64,000 nucleotides of DNA, taken from Naematelia aurantialba. Its lineage: Eukaryota; Basidiomycota; Tremellomycetes; Tremellales; Naemateliaceae. The notes under the pieces are model-generated. The model saw nothing but the letters and a program-made list of their open reading frames with translations, was not told the origin of the DNA and did not search any database. A program made the translations under genes and the position numbers. Shown in pieces: positions 13,400 to 23,715 of this stretch (position 1 is its first letter; each line of letters starts with the position of its first letter). Location of the stretch: the NCBI GenBank assembly GCA_021527695.1, contig JAKFAO010000004.1, positions 847,001-911,000 on the forward strand, written 5' to 3'.

Positions 13400-15341
13400 A
13401 TGCTCCGCTCCCTTCGCCCCCTCGTCTCGGCGGTGCCGTCTTCCTCCCGAGCCGCGGCGATCCCCTTCCGAGCTCTCTCCACCTCGCCAATCCGATCCCT
13501 TGCGACCCCGACTCCAGAAGGACGAGCAAGTCCAGTCCGAACTCACTCGGTAGAAGAGTGAGCTGCGGTTCTCCTAGCTTGATGTAAGCTAACAGGAAAA
13601 GGCTGCACGGATTGTCGGCCGAGGAGATTTTGGCGGAGAGTGCTAATCGCAAAGAGGCTAGCATTAGGCATTTCACAGGTGGGTTCCATCTCCACGCATG
13701 ACCGGCTCGAACTTCCTGGATTTTAAGAAAGACGAGCAGGGAGATCCATGCACGGGAGACGTAAGAGCCAAGGCTGATCAAGGGGAATAGTCAATTTCGG
13801 CCCGCAACATCCCGCAGCGCATGGAGTGCTTCGGCTGATCCTCGAGCTGAACGGCGAGGTCAGTCACTGTCCCGTTCCACTCGCAGCTAGCATCCATGGT
13901 TGTGGGCGCGTGGTGTCTGACGTCGAGTATAGGAGATTCTGCGAGCGGACCCTCATGTCGGCCTCCTCCACCGAGGTACAGAGAAACTCATCGAGTACAA
14001 GAACTATACACAGGCGCTGCCTTACTTTGATCGGCTGGACTACGTATCCATGAGTGCGTCTTGCCTTCATAGCTCCTCGTACAGCGTTCATGTGGCAAGC
14101 GAGTGCGGCTGATGCGCTAAAGTGACAAACGAGTTGTGCTACACGCTCGCAGTGGAGAAACTGCTCAACATCGAGGTGCCGGACCGTGCCAAGTGGATCC
14201 GCACATTGTTCGGGGAGATTACGCGTATTCTTAACCACCTTATGGCTGTCCTGACCCACGCCATGGGTGAGTTGGCTGCCCCTAAACTCGGATCATCAAG
14301 CGGAATCCAGAGATGCTGACGCCTAGGGTAGATGTCGGTGCCCTCACACCCTTCTTGTGGGGTTTCGAGGAGCGCGAGAAGCTCATGGAGTTTTACGAGC
14401 GGGTATCTGGTGCACGTATGCATGCTGCCTACGTGCGGCCAGGAGGCGTCGCGTTTGATCTCCCCCACGGTCTGCTGGACGACATCTTCAAGTGGTCCAC
14501 TCAATTCTCGAGCCGAGTCGACGAGATCGAAGAGGTCCTCACGGGTAACCGAATCTGGAAACAGAGAACCATCGGCGTCGGCAAGGTCACGGCCCAGCAG
14601 GCTCTGGACTATTCATTCTCTGGTGTCATGCTCAGAGGCAGCGGTGTCGCATGGGACATTCGGTGCGTCCAACCGCCAAACTTGGTAGACATTGTCGGCT
14701 AATTCGCGCAGCAAAGTCGCCCCTTACGACATGTACGATCAGGTCGATTTCGACGTTCCCGTCGGCAAGAACGGTGATTGTTGTGAGTGTCCATCCGCTC
14801 TTGCCAGGATCGGACTAGCATGCTCGGGGCTGACGTCTCCCAGATGACCGATACCTCTGCCGAGTCCAGGAGTTCAGAGAGTCGCTCAGCATCATCCACC
14901 AGGTAAGTCGTCGTACATGATTCGCTCGTGCCTCTGGCGGTCTGGGCACCTCGGGGTGTCGACAATATACTGATGCCATCTGTAAAGTGCTTGAACAAAA
15001 TGCCAACGGGTGCCATCAAGGTCGACGACCACAAAATCGTCCCGCCGCCCCGCGCGTCCATGAAAGAGTCGATGGAGTCGCTCATCCACCACTTCAAGAT
15101 CTTCTCAGAGGGGTACTCTGTCCCGCCTGGCGAGACGTATTCTGCCATCGAGGCGCCCAAGGGGGAGATGGGTGTGTTCCTCGTTTCTGACGGGACGAAC
15201 CGGCCGTACCGGTGCAAGATCCGTGCTCCTGGATTTGCCCACCTCGCAGGCGCAGACTTCCTGATGCGCCACCACTTCCTTGCGGACGCCGTGGCGATTA
15301 TCGGTACGATGGACCTGGTGTTTGGGGAGGTCGACCGGTGA
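13400..15341 (+). CDS. NADH:ubiquinone oxidoreductase 49 kDa subunit (NDUFS2, complex I)
   Basis: This core subunit of the complex I peripheral arm lines the ubiquinone-binding site with PSST. The N-terminus [20 protein letters not shown]...FRALSTSP is a clear mitochondrial presequence. Spliced landmarks are [111 protein letters not shown] and [20 protein letters not shown]. It ends in FGEVDR, and CGG TGA lies inside the first unit of a 13-bp tandem array. The HGVLRL and GLLHRG motifs are those of the quinone pocket. Roughly eight short introns interrupt it. Presence of this gene indicates a complex-I-containing aerobic fungus. Confidence 0.95.
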
Positions 15342-15410
15342 GGCCAACCGGTGAGGCCAACCGGTGAGGCCAACCGGTGAGCTCCACCGGTGAGGTCAAC
15401 CGGTGAGGCG
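15335..15410 (+). repeat. 13-bp tandem array starting at the NDUFS2 stop codon
   Basis: Nearly six head-to-tail copies of ccggtgaggccaa run from 15335. The first three are identical, and copies 4-6 differ by a few bases. The NDUFS2 stop TGA is inside copy 1. Each unit contains GGTGAG, which resembles a 5' splice site. As 13 is not a multiple of three, TGA occurs in all three frames within three units. Confidence 0.9.
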
Positions 15411-15719
15411 CGGGTGGATGTGTAGAGTGTGCGGGCCGAGCTGGGGCCGAGACGGCGGTTTGTACAGCGTAATATATGCATTGGATGCGGGAATGTCGCG
15501 AGTGGGATCCAGCGTGGCGAGGGGCTCTTGCTATGTATCCAGAGGACGCTTCTCTTTATTTACTCGCGATTGGATAGTCACAATACACAAAGGCTGTTAT
15601 CGGCCACGTGGTGTGCGCTCGACAGGAGCTAGAGGTGACTATTTTGCCTGCTGAGACAGTCTGTTACGTCCCGGAACATTCACATTGACACTCACCCCTT
15701 ACGTGCTCCCGCCTCGGCC

Positions 15720-16549
15720 ATGCAGTGTATAAGGATACGCGCCCTAGGTCTTCGAGGGCTAGGGGGCTCTCGCGCGCCCCGTCCTCTGCTCCGCCCCATC
15801 GACCCCATCACTCCCATCACTCCCATCACTCCCATCACTCTCATCACTTCCATGCGCCGCTTCCACCTCTCAGCACGGCGGGCCGCTGCAGAGGCCCCGC
15901 CACCACCACCGCCTGCGAGCCCCGATCCAGAGGTGAAGGAGTTGATTGACAAGATTCGGAATCACACTGGCGCGACGGAGGCGATGTGGAACCTCAAAAG
16001 GGTGTTCGACGGTAAAGGCGAGTACCTCGAGGACTTCTGTCTCTCCGGTTTTCTGCCCTGGCCAAGGCCATGCAGTTGCTCTGCTGGCGCCGTGCTGTGC
16101 TGTGCTGTGCTGTGTCGTGCTGTGCTGTGCTGTGCTTGCTGGGCTGTACTGACGCCTCACAGGACTGGATTTGACCAAACAGCCCAGCGCGTTTCAGATG
16201 ATGCGGCTCGCGGCGGACAAAGAGGTCCGCAGCGCCATCCAGACGGTACGTCCAAGCGCTCCACCTCCTGGCGACCGAGTACCGGGTGTTGAGCCTGAGC
16301 GGGAGATCATCGAGGTAGCTCGGAGTAGCTGATACGTGAGCAGCTCGTCGAAGAGTTCCAAAAGGCCGGCGTCACAGTAGACATGAAGGTACGTCCCACC
16401 TCCGCCCGGCAGAACCACATCACGTCCCCGCCGTTCCTCGCTGGCAGGCAGCTTGTGATTCGTGTCTCGCGGCTTGTGGATGGTAGAGGCTCGGCTGACG
16501 TGCTCAGAATATGCAGGCCATGTTCGCCGAGTTCCGCGCATCTCAGTGA
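15720..16549 (+). CDS. Small conserved protein, probable mitochondrial
   Basis: I do not recognise the family. Two in-frame starts are possible: 15720 (MQCIRIRALGLRGLGGSRAP) or 15852 (MRRFHLSARRAAAEAP). Both N-termini are Arg-rich and lack acidic residues, as in a matrix-targeting presequence. If the first is used, a repeated PIT tripeptide lies between them. A proline run precedes the conserved-looking helical part, PEVKELIDKIRNHTGATEAM and NLKRVFDG. Splicing then gives LDLTKQPSAFQMMRLAADKE and VRSAIQT, and further joints give LVEEFQKAGVTVDMK and NMQAMFAEFRASQ before TGA at 16547. Joints are canonical GT-AG. An inverted CCAAT (15569-15573) lies upstream. Confidence 0.6.
15793..15845 (+). repeat. 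9-bp coding repeat (PIT tripeptides)
   Basis: cccatcact-type units repeat about five times near the N-terminus of the small mitochondrial protein, encoding Pro-Ile-Thr repeats. It is in frame with the downstream protein. Confidence 0.8.
16090..16138 (+). repeat. TGCTG/GTGCT short tandem repeat in an intron
   Basis: A run of gctgt units (gtgctgtgctgtgctgtg, with one break) lies inside the first intron of the small mitochondrial protein gene. It accounts for the Ala/Cys/Val-rich false frames seen here. Confidence 0.85.
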
Positions 16550-17044
16550 GGCTGCACATTCGCCCAGGCGTGTATCATACATCATGTGGTAGTCGCTCGT
16601 CATGCTCCATCATGCAACCATCTTCTCGTTGCCGCGGCGAGACCTGCCTCCATCTCTGGGCATGTGTCTGGACGCTGCGAAGAGTCATATGCTGAGACTC
16701 GAGGCCTCGCTCCGTCATCTTTGACTCACTCCTCGAAACCCTCGACCATCTGACTTCCACACTTGTTAGGGTGAGTCGTGGCACATTCACCAATGCTCCT
16801 GACCGGAGAAGACAGTTTGGCTCGGCTCACAGGGTGCATCGGTACATAACAAGGGGAGATGGAGATCTCACTGTCAAAGACTGATCACTATGGTGCTCCT
16901 CGCCGACCGAGATAGGGCAATAGAGACCGGAGATATTGTACACACAAGACGCATACCTCCTACAGACTGGACGCCTACATGTCCTCCTCAAGTTTATATT
17001 TAGAAGATCGATACTCCTTGCTAGCTTTACATATTGCTCACCCC
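16550..17044. other. Convergent intergenic region
   Basis: This is the space between the small mitochondrial protein gene and the lysine-rich protein gene, tail to tail. I see no gene, only ordinary sequence with AT-rich patches near 16985-17030 that may be 3' UTR. Confidence 0.5.
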
Positions 17045-18951
17045 TCACGCCCACGCCCCCTCAAGCGCTTCAATCTCCGTGTCCTTTTCACTCATGCCCA
17101 GCTCCTTGAGGGCCTCCTTCACTCCTACACTCTCCTTTTCCGCGTCTTTCTCAAGCTCGCTTTCAACCTGCCCTCCGTCCTTGCCGAGCGAATCGTGCAG
17201 CTCATGGGGGGATGAGAGGATCAGTAATTCGCCACCCGAGTAGTTGAGGAAAGCAGGCGGGTTGGCGGGGATGAAGCGGCGCCCTTTGAAGAGGCTGTTG
17301 AGCTTTGCGGGATACTACCACGACAGCAAGTTAGCAGTGGTGATTGGAAGTCCAACATGAACGATGAAACACGATGACCAAACCTAGGCAGCAGAGAGGG
17401 TATAGGAGGCGTACAGCTGATGACCGAGCGCGAGAGCAGATGGCAAACAGAATAGCACTCACGCTTGCTTTCTTCGCATCGGGAATACTAGCAGCTCGTG
17501 GGTTGGTACTCGGCGCATCGGGATTCTTAACCTGCAAATGCACCGCGCCGCTTGGCTCAAGCCCCAGCTCATGCTGCACGGAGCCAAAATCGTTTGCAAC
17601 GGGCGTGGTAATCTCGTATGCCAGGAGAAGCTTGAAATCGCGCTGACGGTTGTGCTCTGGCGAGTCGGCCAGCTCATCCCGCGGCGAATGGAGGATGTAG
17701 TGTCCCCGCGCTGCTGGTCGAGCAGCGGGCTGATGTCGTCTTCCTTGTTTCGACGTGAGTAAATAGCTCTTACACCAAAATAGCAAGTGCCAGGGAAAAA
17801 TGCAGACATCAATAGGGAAAGAGCACAAGGGATCTGTGACCGGAGACCAGAGACCAGAGACCAGCCCTTAATGCTCACAAATCAGGAGACTAGAGGGCTA
17901 AAGGGCCAAGAGCCAAGAACCGATCTACCTTTCGTCTTGGTATCATACTCGTATGCCCCAAAGGCATCTTTCAGTGCACTCTTGTCCGAGCCGACAGCGC
18001 CCACAAGCCCCCAGATGACTTGTTTCTTCGCACCTGGGTCTGGAAGCTTCTTCTTGCCCACTTCAATGATACGATGAAAGTGACCTTTCTGGTGCGGAGC
18101 AGAGGTCGGGATGAGCAGAATGTGGAATCTAACAGCATCAGCTGGGCACAGGCAATACCCAGAGAGGGAAGAGAAGAAGAGGGAGGAAGGAAGGAAGGAA
18201 GGAAGGAAGGAAGGAAGGAAGGAAGGAAGGAAGGAAGGAAGGAAGGAAGGAAGGAAGGAAGGAAGGAAGGAAGGAAGGAAGGAAGGAAGGAAGGACGGAA
18301 GGAGAGACGTAAACAGCCGACAGAGTCACAGATGGACGGACGAGATATGAACAATGACGAGGAGACTCACTTGGACACATCGTCAACGGATTCCACTTCC
18401 TCAGCGTCGATTTTGGGACGGTAGAGGAAGTAGATATGTCCCTTTTCAAGGGTACCTAAGCAGGTGGCGCTCAAGCCATGTCCTACATCGATATCGACCG
18501 TCAAGACTCACCATGTTTCGGTTCGTCCAACTCGGCACCTGATGAGCCACCGTTCTTCACGTTGGCCTCGTCTCCCTGACATATATCAGCATTGAGCATT
18601 GGGGTGATGCGCTCTCGCTCCACACGCTCAACTCGCCTCTTGGGTGGTCTCACCCAACCCACTGCGCTTGACCTGGGCTCCGTCGTCGCCTTCGGTCCCT
18701 GCTGTGTTACTGGAAACTTTCTTGTCCGTCTTTTGATCATCCTCTTCTTTTCCTTCCTCCGCCTTGTTTTCGCCTTTCTCATCCTCCTGCTTGTTCCCCA
18801 AGTCACCATCGCCATCCCCTTCGGGCTTGCCATCCTTCTCCTGTTTGGCCTTCTTGTTCACTGGCTCCTTCTTTGAGGTCGGTGCTGCCCGTTTGTCACC
18901 GGCGGCGTGGGTTCCGTTTTTGTTCTGATCGCTAGAACGTGTAACAACCAT
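17045..18951 (-). CDS. Conserved fungal protein with Lys/Glu-rich N-terminus, function unknown
   Basis: The start MVVTRSSDQNKNGTHAAGDK opens a long low-complexity charged region with a nuclear-localisation-like PVNKKAKQEKDGKPEGDG. A structured part follows across several exons: LEKGHIYFLYRPKIDAEEVE, FHILLIPTSAPHQKGHFHRI, EVGKKKLPDPGAKKQVIWGL, LKDAFGAYEYDTKTK, HYILHSPRDELADSPEHNRQ, FKLLLAYEITTPVANDFGSV, VHLQVKNPDAPSTNPRAA, LFKGRRFIPANPPAFLNYSG, and the end EALEGAWA. I recall the order EKGHIYF-YRP, KKLPDP, YHILHSPR, VQVKNP from uncharacterised ascomycete proteins, so it looks like a real fungal family. The function is unknown; the N-terminus suggests nuclear location. One intron carries a (GGAA)n microsatellite. 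Confidence 0.75.
17840..17866 (+). repeat. agaccag short tandem repeat
   Basis: About four copies of gagaccag/agaccag lie inside an intron of the lysine-rich protein gene. Confidence 0.6.
18184..18295 (+). repeat. (GGAA)n microsatellite, about 110 bp
   Basis: This near-perfect tetranucleotide run of about 27 units lies within an intron of the lysine-rich protein gene (transcribed as TTCC). It explains the long LPSF/EGRK-type false ORFs on both strands. Confidence 0.97.
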
Positions 18952-19047
18952 GATGAATCTGGAGATAACGCTGTCAACGGAGTGAAAGAAAGAGTTGGCT
19001 TGTATACAAGGACTTTCCGCCTATGGTGTTGACGGGATGATGCTGAA

Positions 19048-19055
19048 TGACGTCA
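19048..19055. promoter_or_regulatory. Palindromic CRE site (TGACGTCA)
   Basis: A perfect 8-bp palindrome lies 97 bp upstream of the lysine-rich protein ATG. It is the consensus for CREB/ATF-type bZIP factors. Function is inferred from match and position. Confidence 0.45.
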
Positions 19056-19208
19056 GATCCGGCCCGGAAACTTTTGTTGCCGGACAGTCAACCACACATC
19101 GGCGACGAGCAGAGCAAGTACTGACGACTCTTTGACGATCCAGTCTTGCAAGCTGCACGACCTAGCAATGTTGAGGAGATGCATGTTGACGACCCTATTC
19201 ATGGTGCA

Positions 19209-20186
19209 TTACCACTCGACCCGCTCGCCCCGCCAGTCAAAGCATCGTCCGCCAAACACTTCATCCCCCTCTCGTTTGACCCGACTCATCAGCCGAGTCA
19301 TATGGGACACTGCATCCTCGACCTCCAGCATCCCTTTTGACGGGTCAGCAGGTTTGTCGCCTATAACAGGCTGTGTGAAGGATGTGAGGACTGTGCCTGG
19401 GTGGTATCCCACTGCGACAGCGGACGTGGACTTGTGCACAAGCTACCTGGGTCAGCCGTGACGTTGGTTACGAGGCTTGGAAGGGATGAACCTCATGATC
19501 TAGTGTCCGTATAATCTGATTCAATGCTGCTTTCGACCTGACTGATATCAGCAAGTTAAGTAGATGAGGCGGAAAAGTCAGGCGCACGCTCGATAGGAAT
19601 ACCAACCACCACGCTCATTATCCGCGATGCTGCCCACTCGCGCACTCAACGAGAAGCACAAGCTGGTCGATGGTCCCACAAGTCCTTTTGCTGGATCTCC
19701 TCCATGGCCCCACTCATTTTCCAGCTTGATGAACGCTCGTCTGGTTGGTACAAGGGGCACAAGGTGTTTGAACGTGAGCAGATGTCCGAGGGTATTGATC
19801 TGGAACGTCGACAGGGCGTCTTGAGCCGAGACGGAAGACAGTGACTTCTCCGGATGGAGCTAAAATGTGTCACCATGCCAAGGCTTGCTGACAACGTGAC
19901 GACTCACAATCCCAGCAAGGCAGGCTATCAGTCTTACCGAGCCCTTTCCTTCAATCTGCTCGATGGTTTTGGCTGCTTTCTCCAAAGTTGACTCATCCAG
20001 CACGTCCACACCTGTCAAAACCTCTAGCTTGCCATTTCCGTTGGCAAAATCGACGCCATCGGTGATCCGGTTCGACGAGGATGAATGAGTGAGCGCGTAG
20101 ACTTTCAAGCCTGTTTCTTGCAGGATGCGTCGAGTCAGAGCCAGACCCAGGCCTCCAGAGCTGCCCTGTATGATGGCTACAGACAT
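19209..20186 (-). CDS. Short-chain dehydrogenase/reductase (C-factor/sniffer-like)
   Basis: This is an NAD(P)-binding Rossmann oxidoreductase with unknown substrate. ATG at 20186 gives MSVAIIQGSSGGLGLALTRR, with the cofactor motif GSSGGLG. LEVLTGVDVLDES and LIACLAGI follow. Later exons give STFQINTLGHLLTFKHLVPL, LSARVGSIADNERGGWYSYR and ASKAALNQIIRTLDHE. The catalytic set is visible: Ser in SARVGS, Tyr and Lys in YSYRASKAA (YxxxK). The last joint (HE/LVHKSTSAVAVGYHPGTVL) requires the GTTCAT donor and a GGTAG acceptor; other joins hit stops. It ends at RGERVEW. It shares a 256-bp divergent promoter with SSF1. The closest remembered relatives are C-factor-like SDRs. Confidence 0.85.
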
Positions 20187-20442
20187 TCTCTGCGCGGCAG
20201 GAAAGATGGCCAACAGTACAAGTGGGCCGAGAGTTGGTTACATGATCTTCATGCTAGAAGAGTGACATGAATCGGGCCGTCTCCGTCGATCAGCTGAAAT
20301 CTCACTTGGTTGCGGGGCTCCGCGTTTCAAATCTTCCATAATTTTGATTCCGCTGCACCAGAGCACTGGGTGTCTGTCAACTTTTTCTTTCGCAGTGTGC
20401 AACATCCAGCGACTCAAACAGCAGGCAGAGACGTAGCGCAAC

Positions 20443-22289
20443 ATGGGTCAGAGAAGAAGAAAGAACAGGACTCACTTGAAGGGGCCCGCAAAGGGAGAGA
20501 CAGAGGTGAGTGCCAATGACCCGCACTGCTGCTGTTCCTTCCTCGACTCGCCGTCCATTTGAGCCGTAAAGTCGTACAGTTCTTCTAACTGACTGCATGT
20601 AGGAGAATGTCCCAAAGTCTTTCGTCATCAAGGTATGTTCCCATCTCCCACGGATTCTGATGACGCCCGCTGTAGTCTGGCTCAGTGACCAAATCAATAT
20701 CGCAACTCGTGCGAGACACTCGGCAATTGATGGAGCCCAATACGGCATCAAGACTCCGCGTACGTCTGTCTTTATCCAGACTAGGTCACAGCCTCCGTAC
20801 ATCCAGGTAGCTTACTGACACATACGCAGGAACGACCACATGCCCGACTGCGCGACTACCTCACCATGGCACCGTCACTTCATGTCACCCATCTCCTTGC
20901 CTTCACTTTGACCGACGCGGCGAACGTGCATCTCAGAGTGGCCAGGCTCCCCCAAGGTCCAACCCTCACATTTCGTGTACAACGTTACAGCTTAATGAAG
21001 TATGTGCTGTTGCTCTCGCGTACGAATGGAAGAGCTAATGCTGCGCAGAGATCTGGTCAATGCCTCGTTACGGAATATTGGCAAGACGCCAGGAGGAGAG
21101 TTCCGAAATCCGCCCCTCGTACGTCTGGAAACTATTGCGCATGACAACTGCTGATAACGTTACCAGCTCGTACTGAACAACTTTCAACAACCCGCCGAGG
21201 GACCGCAACTGCCTCAACTCCGGTTGATGAGCACCATGTTCCAAGGCCTCTTTCCAGCAATCTCGGTCGAGAAGGTCAGCTCTGGCTTCTGGAAATGAAA
21301 CAATAGCTGACAGGTGCAGTCTGCACTTCCTACCTTCCGCCGCGTTCTACTCTTGTCATACAACCACACCACTCACCTCATTTCTCTCCGCCACTACACA
21401 ATCTCTGTTCGGCCACACGGCGTCTCGCGCCGAGTTCGTAAACTCTTGAACCCATCAACCGGGACCGTCAAAACGTCGCGCAAAACCCCGAATCTGGCGA
21501 CCACCGAAGATATAGCCGATTACCTGCTGTGTCGACCTGGGACACCTGGATCGGAAGCAGGTACGGCTGGGTACGACAGCATGAGCGAAACAGACGCGAG
21601 CGAGGCTGAAAGCGATACGAATGCAGTTGAGCTGCCAGAGGACTATGTTGGTAGGGGGAATAAGAAAGGAGAGAGGAAGGCAGTAAGGCTTGTGGAGACG
21701 GGTCCGAGGATGGAGTTGAGGTTGATTAAAGTCGTTGAGGGGCTCGTTGGAAGTAAGAAGGGAGAAGGAGAGACTGTGTATCATGAGTTTGGTGAGTGGT
21801 AGACAACATCTGAGAGCGAGAAAAGCTGATACCGTTCTAGTTCATAAAAGCAAGGCGGAGGCGACTGCACTGAGCAAATCGCATCAAGAGCGGAAACGGG
21901 TGAGGGACGCAAGACGAGCGGAACAAGCTGCGAATGTGGCCCGTAAGAAGGCGAAGAAGGGCGGTAAAGGCAGAGAGGACGACGGAGATGATGAGGAACT
22001 CGAGGATGATGACGATCTCGACGTGGATGGGCTGTCCGACGTGGATCCAGAAGAAGCCCTGGAACGGAGACGGGCACAGCAGGCCGAGACTGCTGATGCG
22101 GACGACGACGAGTTTGACTATGAGGATACGGCGAGGCGCGGGGACCTTGAGGAAGAGGACGACGACGATGGGGCATGGGATGAGGGTATGGATGCGGGCG
22201 ATGTCAGTTCTGAGGAAGAGGAGGCGAATGCGAGCAGTGATGACGAGCCTGCGCCGCCACCAAAGAAGCACCGTGCCGGGAAGCGCTGA
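20443..22289 (+). CDS. SSF1: Ribosome biogenesis Brix-domain protein SSF1/Peter Pan
   Basis: This nucleolar factor is needed for 27S pre-rRNA processing and 60S assembly. ATG 20443 gives MGQRRRKNRTHLKGP, the usual basic start. The Brix domain follows across short exons: NVPKSFVIK, SGSVTKSISQLVRDTRQLME, RDYLTMAPSLHVTHLLAFTL, HLRVARLPQGPTLTFRVQRY, DLVNASLRNIGKTPG, PLLVLNNFQQP, MSTMFQGLFPAISVEK, RRVLLLSYN, LISLRHYTISVRPHGVSRRV. After it come VETGPRMELRLIKVVEGL and GETVYHEFVHKSKAE, then a lysine-rich region and a long acidic tail. The order and the SIGMA-like MELRLIKV motif match Ssf1/PPAN. It converges on STE14. Confidence 0.94.
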
Positions 22290-22420
22290 GGGGAGCGATA
22301 GTGCCACTTTGGTCTGTAGCGTTGGTTTTGCTCAAATTTGAGGACCCATGCATTGTACGTCTCTAGCAAGCCTACGCAAAACTACTGATATGCTTTGCAC
22401 ATGGATATATAGATATAGCC

Positions 22421-23461
22421 TCAAGTGGAAGACAGTAGGAGAGGAAGACCCGTTCCGACCCGTTTCCGATATTGAACGTAGTCATCGCCAAAGAACCTGA
22501 CGAGATGCATTTCCTCATCTCCTTGTTGTCAGCCACCTACCTCAGAACTGTGACAGAAGACTACTCACTCTTTATACGGTTTGCGAAGAAACGTCCGAGG
22601 ACGATCGCGAAGCCAAGGGTGGACACTACGTTGCCAAGGAGTAGCTGAGTCGCGATAGCCCAGTAGAAGAACCCTGCATAACTTGGATGCCGGGACCAGC
22701 TGAGACGGGTGAGCTGTCGACTCATGGAGAACGTAACTGGTAGCTCACGCGTAAACTCCGTGTGTTACAAGCTCATGATCCTCGTGCTTGACAGCTTTGA
22801 CGATATGCGAGAAAGACTGAGCCGCGTGTATCATCGCTAATGACCGGAATGTCTGTCCGCCAATGAGGAGGACCACGACTGCAATGTGTGCATGTAAGCA
22901 TCGCATCATGAGGGCAGAGGTGGGATATCCACTCACCCGCGCTTGAGTAGTAAGGGGAAGTGATGAAAGAGTCAAATTTGCGGGGAAAGAAGTAGGAGGC
23001 GATGAAGTATTCCAGCAGGCCGACGGCGTGAGCAAGGTGGTATTGGTTGGTGTTGTTCAGCAAGAATGCTGAGCTGTGAGCTGGCATCTATGATCGGACG
23101 CTGGATATGGCTCACCATCGACACTGAGCTTCTGCGTGTTCCACCCTGCTGTCGTCCAGAACTCTGAGAGGTGAAAGACCCCCCACGCACAACCATACAC
23201 GCCAAGCTGCCACCTTGCCCACGTCCATCTCGAGCTGCCTAGTCCTTCGAGAAGCGGGAGTGACGCATACACAAGAGAAGAAGCGGTGATCCCTCCGAGG
23301 GCTGCCGAGATGAGGGATGCGGTAAGAGGGGTGTTGGGGAGGGTCCCTCGGACGGTGTATTGCGGGGCATGAGGCAAGAGAGCCGAGCTGGCTCTCTGGG
23401 CTTCAAGGGTGGACGTCGTGACTGGCCGAGGAGCAGAGATGGTCGTCTTGGTGAAACTCAT
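22421..23461 (-). CDS. STE14: Protein-S-isoprenylcysteine O-methyltransferase
   Basis: This ER membrane enzyme uses S-adenosylmethionine to methylate the farnesyl/geranylgeranyl cysteine of CaaX proteins such as Ras, Rho and mating pheromone. Exons join to give a Thr/Ser-rich N-terminus and WARWQLGVYGCAWGVFHLSE. FWTTAGWNTQKLSVDAFLLN and NTNQYHLAHAVGLLEYFIAS follow, then IHAAQSFSHIVKAVKHEDHE and LVTHGVYAWSRHPSYAGFFY. The C-terminus has LGNVVSTLGFAIVLGRFF, EEMHLVRFFGDDYVQYRKRV and GTGLPLL. HxLVT.GVY.W.RHPSY.GFF and EE..L...FG..Y..Y are the ICMT signatures that bind cofactor and substrate. Several hydrophobic spans fit a polytopic protein. It is divergent from EAF1 (254 bp). Confidence 0.94.
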
Positions 23462-23715
23462 CCTTTGTGATCGCTGTGATAGTGTTCTTGATGCTGGCCA
23501 AACGACTGTCGAAGGGAAGAATTCCAGAACACCTCACCCCCCCCGATGCCCTCTTTGTATTTGGGAACAAAGACTACTCGACAAGGGACAACAAAAGGGC
23601 AAAGCGCTTGCGGGGTCTCCACACTCTTTGAACTAGCAAGCCTATCCTGAGATCTGCACACCTGTTCCGGCCCTGCAAGCCTTTCACGCAGGATTTTTGC
23701 GCGCCTTTCTCGACA

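Noticed and set aside
18020..18449. Long ORFs with EGRK or LPSF repeats on both strands
   Set aside because: They are translations of the intronic (GGAA)n microsatellite; the surrounding exons of the minus-strand gene explain the locus.
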